64,000 nucleotides of DNA, taken from Vibrio crassostreae 9ZC13. Its GTDB lineage: Bacteria > Pseudomonadota > Gammaproteobacteria > Enterobacterales > Vibrionaceae. Of this stretch, positions 22,109 through 29,817 are shown piece by piece (positions within the stretch are counted from its first letter, which is position 1; the number at the start of each line of letters is the position of its first letter). The stretch spans positions 329,367-393,366 of the forward strand of contig NZ_AJYZ02000037.1 in the NCBI RefSeq assembly GCF_000272045.2. Reading direction: 5' to 3'. The notes beneath the pieces are model-generated. The model worked only from the letters and a program-made list of their open reading frames with translations, had not been told where the DNA came from and did not search any database. The position numbers were made by a program, and so were the translations under genes.

Positions 22109-22142
22109 CCAATAAGGAGGCTAGCCCTCCTTATTGGCTTTT
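22109..22142 (+). terminator. intrinsic terminator or attenuator between binding protein and permease
   Basis: A perfect 12 bp stem (22109-22120 with 22126-22137) is followed by CTTTTC, 21 bases after the binding-protein stop. As the permease gene follows on the same strand without an obvious separate promoter, partial termination would favour the binding protein. Confidence 0.75.
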
Positions 22143-22342
22143 CACGTTTTATAAAAATAATTTAAGTGAAAAGAACAGCCCTTTAAGTTTCTCCAATTTG
22201 GAGGACTTACCTTCGTATCAAGCCTAAGACAAAGACGAACAAAAAACGCATTTCCCTATCCATTCACTACACTAGATAGGAAATAAATAACGTTTGGTTG
22301 TTCGTAAGAAAAGGCAGACCATCAATAATAAGGATAAAGTAC

Positions 22343-24922
22343 ATGACGCAGACAACATCACCGTCTCCAGATGTGCAAGAAATGGTGGCACAATCAGATA
22401 CTGGTGCGCGTAGCCCTCGTGGTATCCAAGGCCGTATTTTATGGTTTGTGCCTCTATGTTGGTCACTGTTCCAACTTTGGTATGCATCTCCGCTGCCGTT
22501 CATTTTTAACTTCGCAATTTTAAACGACACTGAAGCTCGAGCAATTCACCTTACGTTTGCTATTTTCCTAGCCTTTACCGCTTATCCAGCCATGAAGAAT
22601 TCGCCTAGGGATCGCATCCCCGCAGTCGATTGGATATTAGCGCTTGTAGGTAGCTTTTCAGCTTCTTATATCTATATTTTCTATACTGAACTCGCTGAGC
22701 GATCGGGCGCACCAACAACATTCGATATTGTTGCGGCTGTATTCGGTATGGTTTTACTGCTTGAAGCAACACGACGCGCTTTGGGTCCACCTCTTATGGT
22801 TGTGGCAGCAGTATTCCTACTTTATACCTTTGGCGGCCCTCACATGCCGGACGTTATTGCCCACAAAGGTGCGAGCCTGAACAAGGCAATGTCGCATCTG
22901 TGGCTAACAACTGAAGGTGTATTCGGTGTGGCACTTGGCGTATCAACGTCATTCGTATTCTTGTTTGTACTGTTTGGTGCAATGCTAGAACGTGCTGGCG
23001 CCGGTGCTTACTTTATTAAAGTTGCATTCTCACTGCTTGGTCACATGAAAGGCGGCCCAGCGAAAGCAGCCGTTGTCGCATCAGGTCTGTCTGGTTTGGT
23101 ATCAGGTTCATCTATCGCGAACGTGGTAACCACGGGTACCTTTACTATCCCGCTAATGAAGCGTGTTGGTTTCCCGGGCACAAAAGCCGGTGCGGTAGAA
23201 GTCGCGGCTTCAACCAATGGTCAATTAACACCACCTATCATGGGTGCAGCAGCCTTCTTGATGGTTGAGTATGTGGGCATTTCGTATGTAGAGGTAATCA
23301 AAGCCGCGCTACTGCCCGCTCTGATCTCTTACATCGCTCTGATTTACATTGTTCATCTAGAAGCATGTAAAGCAGGTATGACTGGCCTACCTCGTCGCCA
23401 CACACCAACTATCGTACAAAGCTTACTGTCTTTCACGGGTACCATTTTAGGTCTGTGTGTCATCAGCGCCGCGGTTTACTACGGTGTGGGTTGGACGAAA
23501 GATGTATTTGGCGATGCGGCAACACCAATCGTAACTGTGGCGCTATTGACCGCTTATGTTGCTCTGGTTCGCGTATCTGCAAAATACGCAGCTGAAGGCG
23601 GCATGGAAATCGATGCTGATCTAAAAGAAGTTCCGGATCCGGGGCCAACGATTAAATCTGGTTTGCACTTCCTACTGCCTATCGTAGTACTTGTTTGGTG
23701 TTTAACAGTTGAACGTTTCTCTCCAGGTCTGTCGGCATTCTGGGCGACCGTGTTCATGATCTTCATTCTGATCACTCAGCGTCCGTTAATGACTCTGATG
23801 AACAAATCAGACGATCTTGCAGAGCAAACTAAAGCGGGCTTCGTTGATCTCGCAGAGAGCTTGGTTTCAGGCGCACGTAACATGATTGGTATCGGTGTCG
23901 CGACAGCGGCTGCAGGTACGGTTGTAGGCGTGGTGACTCTAACGGGTATCGGTCTAGTAATGACGGACTTCGTTGAGTTTATCTCAGGCGGTAGCATCAT
24001 TCTTATGTTGCTATTCACTGCAGTAATCAGCTTGATCTTAGGTATGGGCTTGCCAACAACGGCGAACTACATCGTTGTATCAACGCTGATGGCTCCGGTA
24101 ATCGTGACCCTAGGCGCTGCGCACGGCTTGATCATTCCATTGATTGCGGTTCACTTATTCGTGTTCTACTTCGGTATTCTTGCAGATGACACACCTCCGG
24201 TAGGTCTGGCAGCCTTTGCGGCCGCCGCGATTGCGAAATCCGACCCAATTCGTACAGGTATTCAAGGTTTTACCTACGATATCCGGACCGCTATCTTGCC
24301 ATTCATGTTCATCTTCAATACCCAACTACTGTTGATGGGTATTGATTCTTGGTGGCACTTAGCACTAACGATTTTCTCTTCTGTGACTGCGGTACTTATC
24401 TTTGCCGCAGCAACTCAAGGTTGGTGGTTCACCAAGAACAAGTGGTGGGAAACTATACTGCTTATCGTTCTGACCTTCTCTTTCTTCCGCCCAGGTTTCT
24501 GGTGGGACATGATTTATCCAGAGAAAGTTCTTTCACCTGGAGTTGAGATTGCTCAAATCACGGAAAAGCTGGATGTGGGACAATCACTTGAACTTAGAGT
24601 GGGTGGCGAAAACTTAGAAGGTGACTATTCTGAAAAGACAGTTCGCCTGCCGTTTGAAGATTCTGCGACCTCAAGTGAAGATCGTATTGCCTCTATGGGT
24701 CTAATGCTGACTGAATCAGAAGGCAAGATGATTGTTGATATGGTTGAGTTCGGTAGCCCAGCAGAAGCGGCTGGTATTGATTTCGATTGGGAAATCAAAT
24801 CCGTTATCCAAGATGCAGATCGACCAATGAAAGAGTGGGTATTCTTACCAGCTCTGATCATTTTGATTGGTTTAGCGATGAACCAAAGAAGACGTGCTCG
24901 TAAGGATGAGATTAGCGCGTAA
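22343..24922 (+). CDS. fused TRAP transporter permease with PDZ-like C-terminal domain
   Basis: This 859-residue inner-membrane protein fuses the small (4-helix) and large (12-helix) subunits of a TAXI-type TRAP transporter, which uses a sodium gradient to import the bound solute. The ATG at 22343 has AAGGA eight bases upstream; a TTG at 22298 is less likely. Family motifs include GASLNKAMSHLWLTTEGVFG, SGLSGLVSGSSIANVVTTG and GLPTTANYIVVSTLMAP. The last ~130 residues depart from a plain permease: a periplasmic segment with GLMLTESEGKMIV and GSPAEAAGIDFDWEI looks PDZ-like (the DUF3394 type, from memory), followed by a final membrane helix. Confidence 0.93.
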   Translation: MTQTTSPSPDVQEMVAQSDTGARSPRGIQGRILWFVPLCWSLFQLWYASPLPFIFNFAILNDTEARAIHLTFAIFLAFTAYPAMKNSPRDRIPAVDWILALVGSFSASYIYIFYTELAERSGAPTTFDIVAAVFGMVLLLEATRRALGPPLMVVAAVFLLYTFGGPHMPDVIAHKGASLNKAMSHLWLTTEGVFGVALGVSTSFVFLFVLFGAMLERAGAGAYFIKVAFSLLGHMKGGPAKAAVVASGLSGLVSGSSIANVVTTGTFTIPLMKRVGFPGTKAGAVEVAASTNGQLTPPIMGAAAFLMVEYVGISYVEVIKAALLPALISYIALIYIVHLEACKAGMTGLPRRHTPTIVQSLLSFTGTILGLCVISAAVYYGVGWTKDVFGDAATPIVTVALLTAYVALVRVSAKYAAEGGMEIDADLKEVPDPGPTIKSGLHFLLPIVVLVWCLTVERFSPGLSAFWATVFMIFILITQRPLMTLMNKSDDLAEQTKAGFVDLAESLVSGARNMIGIGVATAAAGTVVGVVTLTGIGLVMTDFVEFISGGSIILMLLFTAVISLILGMGLPTTANYIVVSTLMAPVIVTLGAAHGLIIPLIAVHLFVFYFGILADDTPPVGLAAFAAAAIAKSDPIRTGIQGFTYDIRTAILPFMFIFNTQLLLMGIDSWWHLALTIFSSVTAVLIFAAATQGWWFTKNKWWETILLIVLTFSFFRPGFWWDMIYPEKVLSPGVEIAQITEKLDVGQSLELRVGGENLEGDYSEKTVRLPFEDSATSSEDRIASMGLMLTESEGKMIVDMVEFGSPAEAAGIDFDWEIKSVIQDADRPMKEWVFLPALIILIGLAMNQRRRARKDEISA

Positions 24923-24982
24923 TGGATAAGGCTGAGTAGTGCTTAGCGCTATTTGGCTTTATTACATGGAAAGGATAATTAC

Positions 24983-25006
24983 AGTGCTAAGTGAAAGCTT
25001 AGCGCT
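24983..25006 (+). promoter_or_regulatory. hairpin in the permease-usp intergenic region
   Basis: AGTGCTAAG (24983-24991) pairs with CTTAGCGCT (24998-25006) with one G-U pair. A related element, AGTGCTTAGCGCT, occurs about 45 bases earlier. No U-run follows. It may set mRNA stability or a processing point before the stress-protein gene. Confidence 0.4.
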
Positions 25007-25026
25007 GATTAAAAAGAGACGAATAC

Positions 25027-25464
25027 ATGTATAAACAAATCCTTGTTCCTGTTGATCTTAATGACAAAGGCTTTTCTGATAAGGCAGTCGAACTGGCGGT
25101 ATGGCACGCAAAACACAGCAATGCTGAAATCCACATTCTGAACGTACTACCAGGCATTCACATGTCGATGGTGGCGTCTTACTTCCCGAAAGATGCAGCG
25201 AACCAAATGAAGCTTGATGTTAAAAATCAGCTCAAAGAGTTTGCCGACAAACACATCGACGATGAAGTGGTTTACAAAGTTCATGTTGCTGAGGGTAAAA
25301 CCTACGCGACGATTCTTGATTACGCAGAAAAGCTTGGCGCCGACCTTATCGTGATGCCTAGCCATAAGCGTTCAAAAATCGACAAAGTGGTACTTGGCTC
25401 GGTTGCAAGCAAAGTAGTACAGAACTCACCAATCAATGTATTGGTGGTTAAACCGCAAGGTTAA
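25027..25464 (+). CDS. universal stress protein (UspA family) of the TRAP operon
   Basis: The 145-residue single-domain Usp has the usual start MYKQILVPVDLNDKGFSDKA and the alpha/beta core. Usp proteins encoded beside TRAP transporters, such as TeaD of Halomonas, modulate transport activity, so a regulatory role here is a fair inference. The ATP-binding signature G-x2-G-x9-G(S/T) is degraded: the region reads MPSHKRSKIDKVVLGSVASK, keeping only the final GS. ATP binding is therefore doubtful. A strong terminator follows. Confidence 0.9.
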   Translation: MYKQILVPVDLNDKGFSDKAVELAVWHAKHSNAEIHILNVLPGIHMSMVASYFPKDAANQMKLDVKNQLKEFADKHIDDEVVYKVHVAEGKTYATILDYAEKLGADLIVMPSHKRSKIDKVVLGSVASKVVQNSPINVLVVKPQG

Positions 25465-25487
25465 GTCATTTAATCGACACACAATCT

Positions 25488-25518
25488 AAAAAGGTTGGCC
25501 TACAGGCCAACCTTTTTT
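25488..25518 (+). terminator. intrinsic terminator after the usp gene
   Basis: AAAGGTTGGCC pairs with GGCCAACCTTT around a TACA loop, with a T-run. It ends the TRAP operon 24 bases past the stop. Confidence 0.93.
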
Positions 25519-25542
25519 GTTTTGCGTTCGCACCATTTAATT

Positions 25543-25550
25543 CTTTAATC
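25543..25550 (+). repeat. left copy of the IS66 target site duplication
   Basis: CTTTAATC directly precedes the left inverted repeat and is identical to 27920-27927. Eight bases is the usual duplication length for IS66-family elements. Confidence 0.93.
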
Positions 25551-25630
25551 GTAAGCGTGCCATGAACACCGCATTCTAATCCTTCAGCACGAAGAATAAG
25601 ATCATCTCTCCAACCCAAAGGAGAGTTGAA

Positions 25631-25948
25631 ATGGCAAAACGACGCACCGACCTAGAATGGCAATCACTGTTTGAACAATATGAAAGTAGCAGTGTTACCC
25701 AACGCGCTTTTTGTGAAGAGCATGGACTGAGTTTATCCACGTTCTTCGCCAAACGGCGTCAACTCCAAACAGCAAGCCAATCGGAATCTGTCGGATTTGT
25801 TAAAGCCGAAATCGTTGAAAAGACAACCAAGTATCAGGCCCAGATAGCTACGGCGAACATGACACTTCTCATCAATGATGTGGAGCTGAGCATTCCTCAA
25901 GGCACGCTAGCCACCTATCTTGCTGAACTCATTGGAGCGTTGTCATGA
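25631..25948 (+). CDS. tnpA: IS66 accessory protein TnpA
   Basis: This 105-residue protein is the small first product of IS66-type elements, needed for transposition but of unclear mechanism. The N-terminal DLEWQSLFEQYESSSVTQRAFC and EHGLSLSTFFAKRRQL form the usual helix-turn-helix-like segment. AAGGAGAG lies before the ATG. Its stop overlaps the tnpB start as ATGA, suggesting coupled translation. Confidence 0.92.
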   Translation: MAKRRTDLEWQSLFEQYESSSVTQRAFCEEHGLSLSTFFAKRRQLQTASQSESVGFVKAEIVEKTTKYQAQIATANMTLLINDVELSIPQGTLATYLAELIGALS

Positions 25949-26298
25949 AAGGTATGCTCAGCGCTTCAGACATTTACCTTTATCGTGAAAGCGTCGATTT
26001 TAGAAAGTCCATCAACGGCCTTGCAGCGATTATCGAAAATGATACTGACTTGCCTCTTGGCAGCGGTGCGCTGTTCCTGTTTACCAATAAACAGCGCGAT
26101 AAGATTAAAGTGTTGTACTGGGATAAAACAGGCTTCGCCCTCTGGTATAAACGCCTTGAAAAAGCCAAGTATAAGTGGCCTTCAAAAGAGAAAAATCAGG
26201 TGTTTACCCTCACTCAATTTGAGCTTGACAGACTGCTTTCAGGCTTCACAATTATCGGCCACGAACCCATCAAAATAAACGATTTTACAATGAGTTAA
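25945..26298 (+). CDS. tnpB: IS66 accessory protein TnpB
   Basis: The 117-residue IS66 Orf2 protein has the conserved core YLYRESVDFRKSINGLAAII, then GALFLFTNKQRDKIKVLYWD and GFALWYKRLEKAKYKWP. It is required together with TnpA and TnpC for efficient transposition in studied IS66 members. It is unrelated to the RNA-guided nuclease TnpB of IS200/IS605 elements despite the shared name. Four bases overlap tnpA; tnpC follows 59 bases later. Confidence 0.95.
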   Translation: MKGMLSASDIYLYRESVDFRKSINGLAAIIENDTDLPLGSGALFLFTNKQRDKIKVLYWDKTGFALWYKRLEKAKYKWPSKEKNQVFTLTQFELDRLLSGFTIIGHEPIKINDFTMS

Positions 26299-26357
26299 TC
26301 GAGAATAAAGCCTTATTCTCCAAGCGTTAACGGCACGATTTTAGTATAATCAATGCT

Positions 26358-27887
26358 ATGAAAAAGACGCCAAATATCAACCCAGAAAGCCAAGATGTTG
26401 CCGAGCTACAAGCGATGGTAGCTGCTCTGATGTCGGAGAAAAATGAGTGGAAACAAGAGCGCCAATCGCTGCTTGAACAACTCAAACTCGCCTTCGACCG
26501 TCAGTTCGCGAAACGCTCGGAGGCATTAAAGCCTTACGATGAATCACAAGGTGACCTCTTCAACGAAGCGGAGTGTGAAGCCGTTAAAGAAGACGAGGTT
26601 GAGGTGACAACCACGACCACAACGAAAAAGCGCGGTAAACGTAAACCTCTGCCTAAGACCTTGCCTCGTGAGGTTATCGAACTTGATGTAGACGACCATG
26701 AAAAGCAGTGCGCTTGCTGCAATCATAGCCTGCATAAAATCGGTGAAGACCGCAGCGAGAAGCTAGAGTTCACGCCAGCGGTACTCAAAGTGTTGGAATA
26801 TGTTCGTCCTAAGTACGCTTGCCGCCAGTGCGAGAAAACAGGTGACAGCAGCCGTATCGTTCAGAAGCCATCCCCTCAGAGTCTCATCCCTAAAAGCTTC
26901 GCCACAGAAAGCTTGCTGACCAACATCATTCTTGGCAAATACCAATACGCGATGCCACTTTATCGCCAAGAATCGCTGTTTACCCAGTCGGGTATCGAGC
27001 TATCACGCACCACCATGGCAAGGTGGGTTATCCAAGTCAGTGAGAAGTTCGCCCCGCTGTATGCCGCCTTGAAAGAGCACCTACTTCAACAAGTGGTGGT
27101 TCAGGCGGATGAAACGCCGCTCAATGTGCTCAAAGAAGAGAAGCAGTGTTATATGTGGCTCTACTGCTCAGGCGCTGACTCACCCGAATCGGCACTGCCG
27201 AATGTGAAAAATATTGCCTTGTACGACTATCAAAACAGTCGCGCGAGGGCGTGTCCCGTGGACTTTTTAGGTGACTACAACGGTTATCTACAAACCGATG
27301 GCTACGCGGCTTATGATGGTCTGCATCACGTCACCAATGTAGGGTGCTTAGCGCATGCTCGTCGCAAGTTCATGGATGCTAAAAAGCTTCAAGGGAAAGG
27401 TAAATCGGGCAAGGCTGATAAGGCGCTGGCTAAAATCCAAAAACTCTACGGGATAGAATCACGCTTAAAAGGTGCGCCTGCCCAAGAGCGAAAAGCAGAG
27501 CGTCAAGCGCTTGCCAAGCCGATACTGGATGAGCTTTACCAATGGATGACGACCCAGAAGGTGATTGGCTCTAGCCCACTAGGCAAAGCAATAAAGTACA
27601 CGCTCGGGCAATGGCCTAAACTCATTCGTTATATCGACGATGGTCACTTATCTATCGATAATAATCGCGCTGAACGCGCAATTAAACCGCTGGTTATTGG
27701 CAGGAAAAATTGGCTATTCTCCAACACACCAAATGGCGCTGAGGCGAGCGCGATGCTTTACAGCATCATCGAGACTGCAAAAGCCAACGGCCTTATCCTC
27801 TATGACTATATGGTCAAGTGCATGAAAGAGCTAGCAAAAGCAGAGCCCGATATCGATGCACTCCTGCCTTGGAACTTCAAACACTGA
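26358..27887 (+). CDS. tnpC: IS66 family transposase TnpC (DDE)
   Basis: The 509-residue transposase has a leucine/lysine-rich N-terminal coiled region and a zinc-binding segment (CACCNHSL and CRQC, near residues 115-160). The DDE catalytic domain has acidic residues in VQADETPLNVL, LQTDGYAAYDG and DNNRAERAIKPLVIGRKNW. A C-terminal extension ending LLPWNF is typical of IS66. The frame is complete, with no sign of decay. Confidence 0.96.
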   Translation: MKKTPNINPESQDVAELQAMVAALMSEKNEWKQERQSLLEQLKLAFDRQFAKRSEALKPYDESQGDLFNEAECEAVKEDEVEVTTTTTTKKRGKRKPLPKTLPREVIELDVDDHEKQCACCNHSLHKIGEDRSEKLEFTPAVLKVLEYVRPKYACRQCEKTGDSSRIVQKPSPQSLIPKSFATESLLTNIILGKYQYAMPLYRQESLFTQSGIELSRTTMARWVIQVSEKFAPLYAALKEHLLQQVVVQADETPLNVLKEEKQCYMWLYCSGADSPESALPNVKNIALYDYQNSRARACPVDFLGDYNGYLQTDGYAAYDGLHHVTNVGCLAHARRKFMDAKKLQGKGKSGKADKALAKIQKLYGIESRLKGAPAQERKAERQALAKPILDELYQWMTTQKVIGSSPLGKAIKYTLGQWPKLIRYIDDGHLSIDNNRAERAIKPLVIGRKNWLFSNTPNGAEASAMLYSIIETAKANGLILYDYMVKCMKELAKAEPDIDALLPWNFKH

Positions 27888-27919
27888 CAAGTCGCCCCGT
27901 AGGTTCATGGGGCGGATAC

Positions 27920-27927
27920 CTTTAATC
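27920..27927 (+). repeat. right copy of the IS66 target site duplication
   Basis: CTTTAATC is identical to 25543-25550. Its last two bases (27926-27927) form part of the stop codon of the minus-strand dehydrogenase gene, so the duplication preserved the stop. Confidence 0.93.
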
Positions 27928-28888
27928 AACTCACTAAGTTCTGCGGATTACCCTCAACAAACCCATCAATATTATCGATTAAGATATCAGACAGTTTTTG
28001 AATCGAGCTGTCGCTGCCCCACGCCACATGTGGAGTGAGTAATAAGTTCGGTAAGTGGCTATTAGCCAATAGTGGATTTGAGTTGTCGGCTGGCTCTTGT
28101 GTAAACACATCCATACCTGCGCCTGCAATCTCATGTTTTTTCAAAGCCTCAACTAGGGCTTGTTCATCTACTAGACCTCCGCGCCCGGCATTAATTAATA
28201 CCGCGCTCGATTTCATCATTGTGAGCTCTCGCTCTGAAATCAGATTTTGGGTCGCATCAGTCAATGGGCAATGTAGACTGATCGCATCCGCTTGCTTCAA
28301 TACCGTATCAAAAGGTAGATACCCTTCTCGACAAGACTCTGCTCCTTTTCGCTCGGCAAACATCACCTTCATACCAATCGCTTTGGCTAACATTGCGGTG
28401 GCTTGACCTAAGCTGCCACTCCCTATCAACCCCAGTGTGCTGCCAGCCACATCTTGAATCGGATGAGTAAAGAAGCAGAACTGCTTGTCCTTTTGCCACT
28501 CGCCCACCTCAATGTCTTTATGATAACCAACAAGGTTTCGTTTAAGTGCAAACAGCATTGCGATGACATGTTCAGGAACCGATTGAATCGCATAGCCTTG
28601 CACGTTTGTCACTGCAATGTTTTTAGATTTGCAGTATTCCACATCGACATTATTAACACCGGTCGCTGAAACCGCGATCAACTTGAGTTTTTTCGCACCA
28701 GCGAGATTCGACTCATTGAGCACTACCTTGTTAGTGATCACCACATCAGCTTCTTCAACTCGCTCCGATACTTGCTCAGGAGCAGTAAAGTCATACTCTA
28801 CCCATTCATGCTCAAAGCTCAGAGGCTTTAAATGAATTTGAGATGGGATAGTCGCTCTATCGAGAAACACAACATTCAGCGTTGGCAT
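27926..28888 (-). CDS. D-2-hydroxyacid dehydrogenase (glycerate dehydrogenase-like)
   Basis: This 320-residue NAD(P)-dependent oxidoreductase reduces a 2-ketoacid such as hydroxypyruvate or glyoxylate. The Rossmann motif is GLIGSGSLGQ (about 150-160). The catalytic residues are the arginine in INAGRGGLVDE, a glutamate in the DVFTQEPAD region and the histidine in LLTPHVAWGS. The length and layout match HprA-type glycerate dehydrogenases, but substrate specificity is not certain. An IS66 element begins immediately after its stop codon. Confidence 0.9.
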   Translation of the reverse strand: MPTLNVVFLDRATIPSQIHLKPLSFEHEWVEYDFTAPEQVSERVEEADVVITNKVVLNESNLAGAKKLKLIAVSATGVNNVDVEYCKSKNIAVTNVQGYAIQSVPEHVIAMLFALKRNLVGYHKDIEVGEWQKDKQFCFFTHPIQDVAGSTLGLIGSGSLGQATAMLAKAIGMKVMFAERKGAESCREGYLPFDTVLKQADAISLHCPLTDATQNLISERELTMMKSSAVLINAGRGGLVDEQALVEALKKHEIAGAGMDVFTQEPADNSNPLLANSHLPNLLLTPHVAWGSDSSIQKLSDILIDNIDGFVEGNPQNLVS

Positions 28889-28924
28889 TCTTCTTCCTTG
28901 GTTAGATCTATGAATCAGTCCATT

Positions 28925-29659
28925 CTAAGCTTTTAGCTTACTGTAGTCTGGAAGCTCAAGCGCAATTTCAAAGTGCTGTTCGATTTGTGGCGATGCTTGA
29001 GGATAAAACTCACACGGAACAAAGGCTTTAAACAACTGATTATTCGCTGGATGATAAAAGCTCAGCTCACACGCATGCAAAGCCAACCTATCACTGTATT
29101 CAAATGCTTCTGATGTTGCGTAAAACTCATCGCCCACAATCGGTGCGCCTATTTCCATGCAATGCACTCTCAATTGGTGAGAACGCCCGGTAATTGGCAG
29201 TAACTTAAGTAAAGTCGTTTGGAGTTCTTGCTGTTCTACCACATAACGAGTCTGTGATGATTTACCATCCTCGAAACACACTTTTTGCTTCGGCCGGTTT
29301 GGCCAATCGCAAATAAGAGGGAGGTCAATCAAACCTTCAGCTTCTTCTACTGAACCCCATACTCGGGCGTAATAGAGTTTGTGTGTCAGTCGATATTGAA
29401 ATTGCTTCTTCAAATGACGCTCAGCTTGTTTGTGTTTAGCGAGCAGCATCAAGCCCGATGTCGACATGTCTAATCGATGCACGACTTGAATCTCTGGAAA
29501 TTCGACAACCAAGCGACTCCACATGCTGTCGTAATGCTCAGGTAACCTACCCGGAACAGAAAGCAGGCCTGCAGGCTTGTTCACCACAAGAATATCGTCA
29601 TCTTGATAAACAATATCAATCCACGGTTCACGTGGTGGTGTGTACTGTTCTAACGCCAT
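28925..29659 (-). CDS. rluA: dual-specificity pseudouridine synthase RluA
   Basis: RluA modifies U746 of 23S rRNA and U32 of several tRNAs in E. coli. The N-terminus PPREPWIDIVYQDDDILVVN, the KPAGLLSVPGR motif, the catalytic aspartate in VHRLDMSTSG, and DLPLICDWPNRPKQKVC closely follow E. coli RluA. At 244 residues it is about 25 longer, because of a C-terminal extension. In E. coli rluA is adjacent to rapA and djlA; here a transporter gene intervenes before rapA and djlA lies far to the left. Confidence 0.93.
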   Translation of the reverse strand: MALEQYTPPREPWIDIVYQDDDILVVNKPAGLLSVPGRLPEHYDSMWSRLVVEFPEIQVVHRLDMSTSGLMLLAKHKQAERHLKKQFQYRLTHKLYYARVWGSVEEAEGLIDLPLICDWPNRPKQKVCFEDGKSSQTRYVVEQQELQTTLLKLLPITGRSHQLRVHCMEIGAPIVGDEFYATSEAFEYSDRLALHACELSFYHPANNQLFKAFVPCEFYPQASPQIEQHFEIALELPDYSKLKA

Positions 29660-29817
29660 TGAAGCCTCTTAATTGCTAGTGAACAAATAATTCACGGTTG
29701 ATTCGTTTATAAATAAATACAATTTTCAATATTTTCGTACATAAAAGTTGACGGCTTTACAAAACATGGTATTGATAGGGTAACAGATAATAAGAAGTCA
29801 GCATCAAAGGAAAAACG

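Larger units (their letters stand above)
25551..27919 (+). mobile_element. complete IS66-family insertion sequence, 2369 bp
   Basis: The element carries the full tnpA-tnpB-tnpC set. Its ends are imperfect inverted repeats: the left starts GTAAGCGTGCCATGAACACC (25551-25570), and the right, read inward on the other strand from 27919, starts GTATCCGCCCCATGAACCTA. They match at 14 of 20 positions. A perfect 8 bp duplication CTTTAATC flanks it. All three frames are open, so the element looks functional and fairly recent. It inserted between the usp terminator and the end of a convergent dehydrogenase gene. Confidence 0.95.

Noticed and set aside
23463..24018. Minus-strand frames inside the TRAP permease
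   Set aside because: Shadow frames with no start signals; the sense frame has family motifs on both sides.
25945..26298. TnpB as an RNA-guided nuclease
   Set aside because: This is the unrelated IS66 Orf2 protein; it has none of the RuvC residues of IS605-type TnpB.
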